Shown: piece by piece, positions 10,789-22,524 of the stretch
Layout of the letters: each line of letters begins with the position of its first letter
How positions within the stretch are numbered: the first letter of the stretch is position 1
NCBI RefSeq assembly: GCF_018687715.1
Contig: NC_056764.1
Span: forward strand, 16,603,501 to 16,667,500
Reading direction: 5' to 3'
Length of the DNA stretch: 64,000 bases
Origin: Carya illinoinensis
Taxonomy: Eukaryota; Streptophyta; Magnoliopsida; Fagales; Juglandaceae
The notes under the pieces: model-generated
Told to the model about the DNA's origin: nothing
The model's input: only the letters and a program-made list of their open reading frames with translations
Databases searched by the model: none
Translations under genes and position numbers: made by a program

Positions 10789-12169
10789 TTTTATAGCGGT
10801 TCGTCCTTCACTTGTTTCTCCAAAGCCCGGTCATTATCCCTATTATTGAGGCCTCGGAACTCCTCAATGAACGGGAGGATCTTAGAGATCTCCTAATCTA
10901 TAGCTTCCAGGTGCTCCAAATTAGTGGGCTCTGGCCTATTGATGCACATCTTAGGCACGATCCTCTCCGGAGGAGGGGTGCCGTTCTCTTCCTCTTGGTC
11001 ATTGGCATCACCTTCTATTCTTATAACAACTTCTACCATTTCAGGGGAGGAATGATAGTGAAAAATTATAACAATGAGATTTCAAAATATCTCAATAAGT
11101 AATCACATAGCATACCACAGTTAATACAAGCATACAAGAGGTCTATCATGCAATGCATGCATGAACATGTACATAACTCATAATTGAGACTGAGCTGTGA
11201 CTCATGCATTGACCATTCTTAAAACTTGTAATAGAGACTTAACATTTTCGAAAAACATACTTTCATCATCATTCATATCTTAGTTAATCACGTGATCCAA
11301 AACATCTCATATCATATTGCGATTCACATCATGTGATCCATATCATATCATGCAGGTGGGTGGCCTTGTTCTTATAACACTTGTGGATACATCACGGTTT
11401 CCCTATGCACCGCGTGTTTCTGCTAGTTACCGCACTATCACTAGTCCATGCACCATGATGTCTACGTCTTAACATAATTTAACTTATTAACTCAACAATA
11501 CTATATCGGGCTACATGCCTTGTGCATCCACTAGCGTTAGGCGCTACCCCTCTCCAGCATTCTTTTAAAAGAATCCATCTGATCGAAGTCGATGGTTTTT
11601 TGTCGATTTAGGGGTTATCACTCCATTCTTAAGCACTCCAGAGTGGATAGAGGAGTTCCACTAAGACATTCCCCCGCCCTAGCATTTGGGGTCGTGATAA
11701 AACTTTCTAAAACATTACTTTATTTCCAAAAACTCTTTTTGTTCTTGAAAACTTTTCTCTTTGAAATCACTTTTCCCAAATGCATGTGACATGAGACTTA
11801 AGACATGTGTGCTAGTACTTGACATATACCATATGAGATATCATGCATGAAATAACCAAGCATAACGTGTTTAATTCATAGCATAATAACATAGAACTCA
11901 TAAGATCTTGAAACACAAATATGGAACTAGGTAAACTAGCCTTAATCGAAACATACATGCATAAGAACATGGAAAATCATCACTTAGACATATTTCAAAC
12001 TTCATCCAAGATGCTTAGAAATCATGGCATAGTAGAACAAGACATGGAATCATGGCATTTGAACAAGATCCAAGTCACTCAAAATAGGGTAAAACCAAAT
12101 CATTACAAGTCTTAAAACATCAACATCATTTTTCTTAAAACCGAAACATGTAAGGAATTTGTTGTGAAA
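10337..12169 (-). mobile_element. LTR (copy B) inserted in the first Athila integrase
   Basis: The + strand starts tgtggcgccacaacccc, complement of the LTR 3' end, and cuts the Athila integrase after 'tcact' (10332-10336). Interior similarity to copy A is extensive ('agttaccgcac', 'gagtggatagaggagttccact', 'aaatgcatgtgacatgag'). A long (CT)n run followed by (AT)n lies at about 10718-10788. The LTR stops at 12169, where the second Athila begins; its probable 5' remainder is at 35621 onward. Confidence 0.65.
10709..10788. repeat. (CT)n-(AT)n compound microsatellite
   Basis: About 54 bp of CT dinucleotides run directly into about 16 bp of AT dinucleotides, inside LTR copy B. Confidence 0.95.
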
Positions 12170-13510
12170 TTTCGCAAGTGTACGAAATCGTACCAAATAA
12201 TATAATGATAAGAAAGATGTCAAACCCACGAGGACTATTTACCTATTAACTATAGAAATTGTTCTAATTCTAAGTTTTTTGAAAGTCAAGAAAAGTGGTT
12301 GATTTTGAATTAGAAAAATAGCAACAAATTAAATTAAATCAACAACTAAAGAATTGATCAAACACTTGAAAGAAAGAAGATTTCACCCAAGAAGAAAATA
12401 CTAAGGCATCTGACTCACCTAACCAATCCAATCTCAAATCCTAAACATGCAATAAATCAGCTATCATCCTATTTGAAGGCAAAATATTCTAACTTATCTA
12501 AGACCCTCTCTCGAGTAGAATTAGAATTACTTAACCTACGATAACCCGCGATATGTCTATACAAATTGAAAAGAATTTGAGTACATTAAAATTAATAATA
12601 TTTCACATAAAAGCCTCATAGATCACATTGACACATTCTCATCTTTCATTCAATTCATGGCATACATCTTACGAAACTAAACTACATGTATCATCTCTCG
12701 AATTAACATGCACAACAAGTTATTCAACTATTGGCTAACTAATTGAAGGCATTAAACTCAATGAAGTATACTCAAAATGAATGAAAAAATTATGATCACA
12801 ACGAAATAAGATTCGGGATTGTCCTGGAGAGGCTACATCGTAGCCTTAGCAATAGAAATTAGTTCATAATCTAATCAAAACAAACCATAATAATTTTAGA
12901 ATTCATAATGAGAATTATACAAAGAGAAGATTAAAGAGTTAAGAAGGAAATTCTATGTAGATCAAGAATCTCTATCGTTGATGAACTCCAATTCTGCAGA
13001 TTTTTGACCTCCTGCTTGAAGCACTGTTTCATCCCTAAAGATATTCATTTTCGGCCCTTCCTTAAATACGAAAGTTTTAGGTTTTTATCTCAGTTTTCCG
13101 TAGACACCAAGATTGCCCTTATTTACAATAAGTTATGTTATAAATACTAAAGGGTATTTCAGGAATTCTGCAGTTTTGTGACTTTTGAATTGATGCACCC
13201 TTTCGGCCTTCTAGATATTCGTTTTTGGCCAAGGATTTAACACAAAAGTTTAGGATTTTCTCTTGGATTTCTGTAAACACCAAAATTACCCTTACTGGAG
13301 TTGTCTAGAAAAGGTTATCCTCTAATTATCGAAGGATATTTCGGGAATTTCGAGAACTGAATGTTTCCTATTCTCTTGATGACTCCTTCAATTTATTTAT
13401 TCTTAAAAATAAATAAATAAAAACTCTAATAAATAAGAAAATTAAACACAAACTTGCATAAAATTAAGAATAAAAGTATGACAAAACTTATATAGAAATT
13501 AAGCACCTCA
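12170..13510 (-). mobile_element. Athila 3' LTR (second copy)
   Basis: This 1.34-kb block is repeated in the same orientation at 34261-35620 with roughly 8-10% visible difference. It has TG/CA ends (tgtgaaatttcgcaagtgta ... aattaagcacctca). On the - strand the sequence just before the LTR is a purine/T-rich tract (complement of aacaccccaaaacttaag), the polypurine-tract position. It therefore serves as the 3' LTR of the - strand element. The left flank 'tttgt' does not match the right flank 'gaatc' at 35621, so no target-site duplication supports the pair. Confidence 0.85.
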
Positions 13511-14061
13511 AACACCCCAAAACTTAAGATTTGCTTGTCCTCAAGCAAAAAGAAAAGAAAAAAGAAAAAAAAATTTAAAAAATAGAATAAGTTGATTTCT
13601 CACAATGATTGCCTCATGGATTGCATAAAGAAATTGAGTGATTCAAGTGCATGCTTAGGCCACAAGAGAACCTTTAAGTGTGTGTGTGTGAGTAACCAAT
13701 CTCAACTTGCTATTCTATTAACTCGGATTAATTTATACAAACTTGATTGAATTATGATTGATCTCTATGAGAATGAGATTCTCAAACTTCATATGCCTAT
13801 TTTTCAAATCAACTCTCTACTAATGTATTGCAAAAGAAAAAAATTGGTATGGAATTCAAAGTAAGACAATTCAACACAAGCTTATTCAATGAAGAGAGAC
13901 AAAGTTTAGTTTTACATTTACTTAATAGAGCAACTTATGAGCAATTTATTCATCTCTTTTTTTCTTTTTCTTTTTCTTTTTCCACAACCCCCAAATTGTT
14001 TTTTTTTTCTTTTTTTGTAATTCGGGTTGTATTATTTGTATTTTGTTTTCATTTTTTTCTC

Positions 14062-14114
<53 letters not shown>

Positions 14115-15274
14115 TATGATAGAATAACAAAACTTGTTCTTGCTCTTTTAACTCTTTAACAAACTTTTTCTCTTCTCTAATGATTAAGCAAATAACAAAT
14201 TTTCTTAAAAAGGTAGGATGATTGTTTATGGGTTAAAAGGTGTGGTAAATGTGGGTTAATGAAAGAAAAATGGCCAATGTGTTTAAGGCTCAAAAGGGTG
14301 ACTAGTAATATATAATTAGGGTAGGCTGGAAAAGCTCAAACGTTCCAACGATGGCCTAGATCATTTCTCTAGTGGTGTGTTGCCTAGGATTTCACCTTGA
14401 GAGATTATCAAATAGGTTCTAAAAGTAAGTCTTAGAAAATATCTAATTCACATCAATATACTCTAAGCCAACAAAACAACTTATTGATCATGGTATTGTG
14501 CAAAAATGTTCAAAGGAATTCAAGTAACCCAAGCTAACACAAGAATTAAGCACAAACAAGACAAATTTAGCATTTTCTAAGAATCAAACTCAATTTCAAT
14601 AAGGTAATATCATAGGCTTGTGGTCATCAACCAAAAAACAAAATATTTTGTGATTTTCAAAATTTTTCAATAATTTTTTTTTTTTTGTTTTTGTGAAAAT
14701 AACTAGATACTCCCAAAATAAATTACAGATGCCCCCAAACTTAATGAACACATTGTCCCTAATGTGAAGAATCAAAAGAGATGACAAATTGAAAGGATAA
14801 AAGTAAACTTCCCTGAAAATGTTGCATGAGTGTAATGCTAGGTCCGGGGAACATTTGAGGCAATCATTTGGGCTCTACAATGCCGACTCTCAAGTGTGTG
14901 CGCCTAGGTGTGTTTCAAAGGAATGATGTGGAAGGTTCTTCTAGCACAGCGGCACAGAATTGCACTATTTGAAAAGTGAGAGCATGAAAAATAAAATAAA
15001 ATTGAAATAATAAGAAAAATAAACGAAAAAAATAAAATAATGGAAAGAAATTTGGCTTGCCTCCCAAAAAGCGCTTGGTTATAGTCTTTAGCTTGATGTT
15101 TCCTTCTTTGAATCACCAATCAATCAAATCAATGGAGACTTTTGGCTTGTTGACATCTCCTTCGAAATAGGGCTTTAGACGTTGACCATTAACTTTGAAT
15201 ATGCCTTTTGAGTCATTAGAAAGCTCAACGGCACCATACGGGAAAACTCATGCTACTATAAATGGTCCGGACCA
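13511..15274 (-). mobile_element. Athila 3' spacer (second copy)
   Basis: A long non-coding interval lies between the polypurine tract and integrase. Some Athila elements carry an env-like ORF here; I see none. It contains T-rich and (ATT)n tracts (about 14062-14114), a poly-T at about 14670, and the conserved 'cttggcttgcctcccaaaa' block at about 15052. The phrase 'gcccccaaacttaatgaaca' near 14731 resembles an internal polypurine-like site on the - strand. Confidence 0.7.
14062..14114. repeat. (ATT)n microsatellite
   Basis: About 17 uninterrupted ATT repeats within the Athila spacer. Confidence 0.95.
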
Positions 15275-16359
15275 TCAGGATCGTAATTTTCTAAGGAAGA
15301 GGCGAAATCTGGAATTATAAAATAAAACTCTTTGGCCAACTTCAAAGTTTCTCTTGAGAATGTGTCTATCATGCCATCTCTTGGTTCTCTTCTTGTATAT
15401 GCGAGCATTCTCATAGGATGCAAGTTGAAACTCATCCATCTCGTTAAGTTGTAAATATCCTCTTCTCACATGCTGCCTCCATATCAAAATTAAGAGTCTT
15501 AATAGCCCAATAGGCTCTGTGTTCCAATCCACGGTTAAGTGACATGCCTTCCCAAAAACTAGACAATAGGGGGACATACCAATTGGAGTTTTGAAGGTTG
15601 TCCGGTATGCATAGTGCATCGTCTAACTTTTTGGACCAATCTTTCCTTGGGTTGCTCACAGTTTCTCCAATATTCATTTCAGCTCTCGGTTAGAAATTTC
15701 CACTTGCCCACTAGTTTGAGGATGGTATGGAGTGGCAACCTTATGTGTAACACCATATTTACTCAAGAATGCCTCAAATTGCCAGTTGCAAAAATGTTTT
15801 CCCCCATCACTAATTATTGCTCTTGGAGTTCCAAACCGAGTGAATATCTGCATTTTTAAAAAATTCATCACAACTTTAGAATCATTTGTAAGGAGGGAAT
15901 GACCCCATGAAATCTATGCCCCAAATATCAAATAGCTCAACAACAAGTATATTATTTAATGGCATTTCATTTTTCCAGGAAATATTACCACTCCTTTGAC
16001 AGTTATCACATGAACAAACAAAAGCATAAATATCTTTAAAAATGGTGGGCCAATAGAAACCTGATTGAAGCACTTTAGCTACGTTTTGTTCACTCCATAG
16101 TGCCTACCAACCTCTAAGAATGGCAATGTCTTAGGATCGACTATATCTCTTCCTCAGGTACACATCTCCTAATCACTTGATCACTACAATGCTTATAAAG
16201 GAAATGTTCCTCCCAATAGTAATGCTTGACCTCCAAAAAGAATTTCTTCCTTTGTTGGTATGTAAAATCCTAATTGATCACATTGTTTACCAAGTAGTTT
16301 ACATAATCTGAATACTAAGGAACTTGTGTTAGAGATACAACAAAGAGTTGTTCATCTAG
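15275..16359 (-). pseudogene. Athila integrase (second copy), split from RNase H by insertion
   Basis: Going down from 16359 on the - strand the reading is DEQLFVVSLTQVP, then [34 protein letters not shown], and a zinc-binding region with [20 protein letters not shown] and [11 protein letters not shown]. The catalytic core has [21 protein letters not shown] and [19 protein letters not shown], followed by the C-terminal [18 protein letters not shown]. The DDE residues are visible, but stops and frameshifts (about 16075, 15880 and 15610) break the frame. Immediately above 16359 the frame is cut by the solo LTR and resumes at 30142. Confidence 0.88.
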
Positions 16360-16364
16360 AATAC
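16360..16364. other. Target-site duplication AATAC, left copy
   Basis: AATAC lies here, immediately before the solo LTR, and again at 30137-30141 immediately after it. Removing the insert plus one copy rejoins the Athila frame (INEVF on the right side with DEQLF on the left), which independently supports the boundary. Confidence 0.85.
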
Positions 16365-18083
16365 TATAACAGTCTGTTAGAAATTCAATAGTGGAATTTC
16401 GATAGATTTTAGAAAACTCGTGAAAACTCCTTTAGTTTTCACGAATCGACTAATTACAAAGGTTTTAACCTGTCAATATAGTCAGTGTTATCACTCGCTA
16501 TGGTACTAGAAATGCAATTTTAATTGCTTGAGGTAGTTAGAAGTGTCAGAATACGTTATGATTTCTGCCACTAGAGTCAGTTGATTATTTAGGATTTTAT
16601 GGCGCAATAACTCATTTTCATAATTTCAGACAAAACGCATATTCGAAACTGTGAAATTATTTTTAAGGACACTTCGGGTTGAGTTTTGGTAAATGATTTT
16701 CACTGTAGGTTAATATGAATATTTAGGATTTTTCAATACTAAGTTTATTATGCATTTTTTTGGAGTGAATAGAAATCTCAATAAGCGTACTAAGTGTATG
16801 TTTTCAAAATCACATTGTGAAATGTCCAAATTAGGTTAGAGAAATTTTATTTAGACACTTGGCAAGATCTTAACCACACATAGTGAATAGTATTAGACAC
16901 TTGGCACAAAGATAAACCATTAGATGGATTTGTGAAGAAGGTGTGAGATCGTGCCGTCTAAGCAAAACTTTTTTTCATCTGATCAACCAATTTGAGCTAG
17001 ATCAAAGAGGGTTTCAACCCTAATGAAACCTTAAATGGTTGGAATACAATTGAAACCCCAAAAACTATGTTGAAACCGACACCCTAAATGGTTTTCCCAA
17101 ACCCTAAAGTTGGCATTCAAACCCTTTTTAATCCAATTTCTAGCATTGTGTTTAATCACTTGATTAAATCACTTCTACATGCTATTAATTTCTCAAATTC
17201 TTGTTATGACATCATTATCCAACCTTTTAAATTTTGGAAGTTTGATTGGGCCAAGAAAAATTGGATTTGGGCTTGATAGCATCTCAAACCCTAACCAAAC
17301 CCCCTTTAAACACCAAATTGAAGCCCACCTAGTTGAGACCCATAAATTTGGCCACCTTGGCAAAGCTTCTTGAAGAAGTTTTCTCCCCCACAAGGTAGAC
17401 CATCCACTAACCTTGGCTGCACCCAATAGTGCCTTGATATGGTGGAGAAACCCACCTCATCAACCTCCATACCTCACACTTATGAGGCAGTCATTTACCC
17501 TCACTATTCTCCACTTTATATCACATAGCCACCTCCAATCAAGAGTCAATCAAACCCATATCTTCCCCCTCCAGACGTCTAGAGTCATGTAAGATACACT
17601 TCTTTCTCTTTAATCACTTCTTCACCCCGTTCTTAGAGAGAAACCCAAAAGAGCTATCTCCGAGATTTCTGGGTCTTTTTGCGTGGAGAGTTTTTACTCC
17701 TTTTAGGTATTTTCACATGATAACTCCTTCATAAAAATTGTTCCTCTTTGAGTATAGTTTCCGTATATATATTATTCATATCATTCCAAGTTTATTGGTT
17801 GATCAAAAGCATTTTTAACCATGGAAACATCATTCTGGGTGTGAAACTGGAGAGTATGTTATGTTTTGGAATTTGTGACAAGCTAATGGACATATCTTAG
17901 TTCAAAAATTTTATGGAGTGTTTTTAGCATGTGTTTAAGAGTTTTCATTGAGGTTTTGTTACTTGACTAAAACTTTTGATGATAGATTTTCTTAGATCTA
18001 GAAACTTGAAAACTGAAAGTGGAAAAACAGTTTTTATTTAGAGAAAATTTGAATATTTCATAGTTTGATCTTACTCTAAAGGC

Positions 18084-18088
18084 TTTGA
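18084..18088. other. Target-site duplication TTTGA, left copy
   Basis: TTTGA precedes the 5' LTR here and follows the 3' LTR at 27168-27172. The pair shows that the chromovirus inserted as a unit into the solo LTR. Confidence 0.95.
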
Positions 18089-20259
18089 TGTGATGACCCG
18101 CTTTTACGTGTATTTTCACTGAAGGGTTGTTTTTAATTTAATTAATATATTGATTTATTTATTTTAAATTATTACGTTTTAAATTGGTTTTTATTTATTT
18201 GCTGTTGTGTTTTATTTATTTAGTCGTTTTACGGTTTTTAATCTCGTTTTTTGCGGATCTGTTTTGTTTTCCGAAGTGAGGATTGGACCTCATTTCTTCC
18301 CTCCATCTTTTCTTTTCTCTTTTTCCTTTTTCTCTTTTTCTCCTTTCTTTCTTTTTTTTTCTTTTTCTTTTTCTTCCTTTTTTCCCTTCCCTCCCACGCG
18401 ACCCCCCCCGGTCCGTCTCCCTCTCTCTCCTCTCCTTCATGCCGATCACCCCTTGCACCCAAACCCACCGCCGCCGGCCACCGTGCGGCACACCAACCCC
18501 ACCATTTTCTTCCCCTCCCTCCGGTGAACCACCCCACAAATTTTCACCGCCAACGGAGCAGCCGTTTAGCTGGAAAAAGCTCATTAAGCCACACGGTTTT
18601 TGCTCCGATCTGCCGCAGTCGCTCCACCTCCGGCCATCACCTCTTCACCACTTCATCACCGACTCCTTGTCATCCTAACCCACCCATTTCCGGCCTCTAA
18701 CAGTCACCGGAATAGCTCCCACGAGCTAGTTTCCATTTTGGGCATTTTAGCCCTTCCTCCGCCGTTTTCGCCGCCACCCACGGCCAAACTCCACTTCTCT
18801 TAGCTTCATAAACATACTTAGACCATTCCCTATCAATCTCGAGCCTTTGTTTGTCCCTGTTCAAAAGTGGGTATTTTACAACCCACGGCCACAGTGAAAT
18901 TTCACTGTTACGTTGCTTTCCTTCCGCCATTTACAACGCCGCGAGCTTTTTAAAAATACCATATAGCGCTGAAATTATTTTCCAAACTCTAATTTTAGAT
19001 TTGAATGTATTTTTCTCATACAATAAATATTTATTGTTGGTTGGCTGATTCCGGACTGAGTCCGAGGAGTTCGAGGGTCGGATGGTTTGAGGACGGAGTG
19101 CTTGGTTATGTTTGTTTGTGATTTGGTTGGTTATTCGTGCCATGAGGCGTGCGTTGCATATTCCATATTTGTACATTTTTTTTAATCGAGAAAATCCCGT
19201 TTTATTGGCGTAAATGGTTTTTGGGTGCGTGTGTCTCACGAGCCCAAGCCGAGATGAGTTATTATCTCGGTGGAGCTCCTCTGGTCACTCGGGAGTGGAT
19301 AATACTGAGTGACATCCCCTGGGTTGTCGCAGGGCGACGACCGGATCACACGATATGGTAACGCTGTCGTGTCGACTCCGTGGTCCCTAGAGTGGCGGGG
19401 ACTAGAGGATGGCCTGGCCAGGTACGCGCAGGACGTGAGTCTGGGCAGCGCTCGTTTAGGTGTCACACGCGTAGTCGTTACCTGCGGTGTGGCATAGAGC
19501 TAGGGTGTGCGGATGATCCCTAGGGGAGATCATGGTGCATGCATAATTGGATGGTTTTTATGGTTTTCGGATACGGGCCATTTTTGGGGAAAATGACGAG
19601 GTTTGGTTTCGAGGCATTTGATCCATTTTCTGGGAAAATGGTGGTAACAGTTTTGGGCCATTATCTGGGATAATGGCAAGGATGTACTGAGGCTTCTGAT
19701 CCATTTTCTGGAAAAATGGTGGTTTGGGCCATTATCTGGGATAATGGCAAGGCTTGGTTTTAAGGATATGTTTTTGTGAGCCAAATGGATTTTTTTGGCG
19801 TGCGTAGAAAAATTATGATTTTATGGGGCATGTGCATTGGTTTTTATTTCATGCATATTGTTTGAGTTTTATATGTTTTTATCTAGTGGTTTGGATTTTA
19901 CTTACCTATGGCACCATTTTTTGTTCCGTAGATTTTGGTGCAGAGTTCGAGGAGGAGGTTGAGCCCGAGGATACGGCTCCGCCAGAGTTCTGAGTGGAGT
20001 TTATGTTTTCTATTTGGTTTTGATATAATATTTGTGTTTTGTAATATTTTATTATGTATGTTTTAATAGCTTTGTATTAAAACAAGAAAAAAATTCTGGT
20101 AATTAGTCATGACTTTCATTACCTGCTGCGTATTTCTTTTTGCACATTTGTTGCTTTTACACACACTTGACACTCGTCAATAGGATGATGACCCGTGATG
20201 TCATCATCCGGACGTCTCGATTTCCCTGTGTTCGTGCATGGGGATTTGGGGACGTCACA
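18089..20259 (+). repeat. Chromovirus 5' LTR (2171 bp)
   Basis: It starts tgtgatgacccgctttta and ends gatttggggacgtcaca. It contains a strongly pyrimidine-rich segment (about 18283-18450), a G+C-rich middle and a cluster of short hairpins (about 19575-19755). It is about 418 bp longer than the 3' LTR because it retains about 18705-19058, lost from the other copy, and has one extra hairpin-repeat unit. Reading frames inside it are chance products of the CT-rich tract. Confidence 0.95.
19575..19755. repeat. Cluster of short perfect hairpins in the LTR
   Basis: The units ccattttctgggaaaatgg and ccattatctgggataatgg (7-bp arms, CTGGG loop) alternate, separated by 'gaggtttggtttcgaggcat'-like linkers. 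The 5' LTR carries two of each plus variants; the 3' LTR (about 26550-26650) carries one of each plus a decayed one. The arms co-vary (TTTT with AAAA, TTAT with ATAA), so the structure is conserved while the sequence changes. Confidence 0.8.
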
Positions 20260-20261
20260 GG

Positions 20262-20278
20262 TGGTATCAGAGAGGTTT
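20262..20278 (+). other. Primer-binding site (initiator-tRNA-Met type)
   Basis: tggtatcagagaggttt begins 2 nt after the 5' LTR. The TGGTATCAGAGC-like sequence complements the 3' end of initiator tRNA-Met, the usual primer for Tekay-type elements. Confidence 0.85.
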
Positions 20279-20559
20279 GGCTCTGGGTAAAACCACATGT
20301 CCCGTAGGTAGTACCAGAATGTTTTTAAGGTTGTGTTTTAAAAATTATGTTAAGTAAAGTTGTTATTTGATTTGTTTTATTTGTTTTATTTTTTTGAGCT
20401 TGTTTGCTTGTTTTTATTTATTTGATTATGTTTTTGCAAGCTGGTTTCTTTTTGTTTCTTGTTATGTGGTGTTGGTCTTTGGTTTTTGCTTTTGTTTGTT
20501 GTTGGTTTTATGTGTTTTTGTTTTCTTAAAGGGGGTCAAAGGTTGTGGTGGCAGGAAAA

Positions 20560-21815
20560 ATGGTAAGACCAAGGAAATCTACTCAGAAGCCACGGGACAA
20601 TGCATCAAGAGATGACTCCATAGCCCAAGCAATACGACAGATGACGGAGTTTATGCAGCAGAATTTTAGGCCATAGCAGACAGGGCCCTGGCCACAGCAA
20701 GGAGGACCTTGGCCACAGCAAGGAGGACCTTGGCCACAACAAGGGGGTCCCTAGCCGCAACAATGAGGGCCTTGTCCACAACAAGGAGGGCCTTGTCCAC
20801 AACAAGGAGGGCTTTGGCCACAACCGGGAGGTCCTTGGCCACATCAGGGAGGGCCTTGGCTATACCCAGGAGGATCTAGTAGCATGGTGCAAGCCGGATG
20901 CACCTATGAGCGCTTTCTGGCGCATAGAACTCCACACTTCACTGGAGAAGAGGATCCACTTCAAGCTGAAAAGTGGATCAAGGACTTGGAAAGAACTTTT
21001 GAGGTGTGTGGTTGCACCGAGGCGCAACAAGTACTCTACGCCAGCTATCTGTTGCAAAGCACCGCTTCTGATTGGTGGGACACCAAGAGGGTGATGCTGG
21101 AATCAGAATTGGGATCTTTCACCACTGTGACCTGGCAGCGCTTCAAGAAAGAGTTTAATGATCACTTTTTTCCCGCTTCTGTAAGGAAGCAAAAGGCAAG
21201 AGAGTTCTCAAATCTGGTCCAAGGGAGCATGACAGTGGAATAGTACACCCGAAGATTTATAGAACTGGGGCGATTTGCTCCCCACCTCATCGCCACAGAA
21301 GAGATACGAGCTGAGCGTTTTCAGGAGGGACTACACCCTGATATATGCCATATGGTGGTCAGTCACCGAATATCCACTTTTCAGGACTTAGTGGATGTGG
21401 CCACCCTTATAGAACGAGAGAATAATCTGAGTATGGACTCCCCTCCAGGGCATAAGAGGCAGAGTTTTTCTGGTGAAGGAAGCAGCTCGAGTTCACCTCA
21501 AAAATTTGTTCAGCGGACTGGAACTCGACCGCAAGCATCCTCAGGTGTTCGCATAGGAGGACGTGTGCCAGTTTGCAGAGTTTGTAATAGAGCCCATGTG
21601 GGTGAGTGCCCTTCTGGTGGGGCTCGATGTTACAATTGTGGCCAGCGGGGTCACTTTGCCCGTGAGTGTCCAAGACCAGTTCAAGGAAGCCGTGGAGGTA
21701 GACGCTGTGGAAGAACAAATCCAAGGCAAGCAATGCAAGCCCGGGTTATGTTGTCATACCCGGAGATATGGATGATGAGGCACCAGCGACCCATGATGCT
21801 GGAGTAATTACAAGT
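20560..21815 (+). pseudogene. Chromovirus gag (nucleocapsid-containing) with stops
   Basis: The likely start is the ATG at 20560 (MVRPRKSTQKPRDN). A tandem GGPWPQQ-type repeat follows (20677-20871), then the capsid-like region (TPHFTGEEDPLQAEKWIKDL, CTEAQQVLYASYLLQ, WWDTKR, WQRFKKEFNDHFFP, RRFIELGRFAPHL) and the zinc knuckle CYNCGQRGHFAREC at 21628-21669. In-frame stops lie at 20674, 20752, 20764 and 21241. After about 21745 a one-base loss shifts the frame; the corrected downstream reading ends 'DEAPATHDAGVIT' at 21814, where a candidate intron begins. Capsid assembly and RNA packaging are the family function; this copy cannot make the full protein. Confidence 0.9.
20677..20871 (+). repeat. 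21-bp coding minisatellite (GGPWPQQ) in gag
   Basis: About nine in-frame 21-bp units read (Q/P)GG(P/L)(W/C)PQ with small variants, just upstream of the capsid domain. Two of the gag stop codons lie in this array. Confidence 0.9.
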
Positions 21816-21914
21816 ATGGATTAATTTAATTTAATTTTATGTTGGATTTGATTTTTAGTGTATTTGGTTTCTCCTTTGTTTTTTGGATTTCATGGGTTAA
21901 TGTGTTTGGTTCAG
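21816..21914 (+). other. Candidate 99-bp spliceosomal intron between gag and protease
   Basis: The stretch starts gtatgg, ends tttggttcag, and is T-rich (about 48% T) compared with its flanks. The upstream frame (GVIT, ending one base into a codon) and the downstream frame (RVHLYEFYACTLFDSGAS) join in phase if it is removed, giving an AGG codon across the junction. Unspliced, the upstream frame runs into a stop just inside. This is a prediction from splice-site consensus, composition and phase. The alternative is a small insertion or a random spacer. Confidence 0.55.
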
Positions 21915-22524
21915 GGAGAGTCCATTTATATGAGTTTTATGCTTGCACTTTGTTTGATTCGGGTGCTTCACAGTCATTTGTATCTTCCACGTTTGCTCGG
22001 ATGTGTAATTTGATCACGGAACCTTTGCCAAAGTCATTGGTAGTGGCTTTACTCGATGGTGAAATAGTGTGGTGTTCCAAGGTTGCTTTGGGATGCCCGT
22101 TAAATTTTGATGGAAGGTTCTTGGATGCTGATTTGGTGGTGTTTAAGCTGTTGGGTTTTGATATCATCCTCGGGATGGATTGGCTCTACCGATATTCTGC
22201 GAGTATTAATTACAGAAGTCGGATAATTAGCTTTCAGCTTCCAGATGGTGATTCTCTAGAATTTGCGGGGAGTAAGTTAAAAGAAAAGCCGGTAATTATA
22301 TCGGCAATTCAAGCAAGAAGAGAGATTGCATGGGGAGCGGAAGCCTTCTTAGTCCAGATGGTGTCCACGCTGTCTGAGAAGAAGTCTTTGGTAGACATTC
22401 CAGTTGTGGAAGAATTCCCCGATGTGTTTGTGGATGACTTGCCTGGACTACCCCCTATTCGAGAAATGGAGTTTGTTATAGACTTAGAACCTGGAGCGGC
22501 TCCTGTACATAAAACTCCTTACCG
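21915..22524 (+). pseudogene. Chromovirus aspartic protease and linker to RT
   Basis: The protease active site is LFDSGASQSF (about 21948-21977), followed by VVALLDGEIVWCSKVALGCP and LGFDIILGMDWLYRY, the usual retropepsin beta-strand signatures. The linker has VVEEFPDVFVDDLPGLPPIREMEF and ends APVHKTPYR at 22524. A missing base after TPYR shifts the frame from protease to reverse transcriptase. The reading frame is open across the preceding candidate intron from 21839, so an unspliced start there is also conceivable. Confidence 0.9.

Noticed and set aside
11968..11978. 'tcact' inside LTR copy B as the right-hand target-site copy
   Set aside because: It matches 10332-10336 by sequence, but no Athila integrase follows it, so it is a chance match.
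18207..18930. Several long overlapping reading frames on both strands
   Set aside because: They lie in the CT-rich and GC-rich part of the chromovirus 5' LTR and recur in the 3' LTR at 25533-26027; composition produces the open frames.
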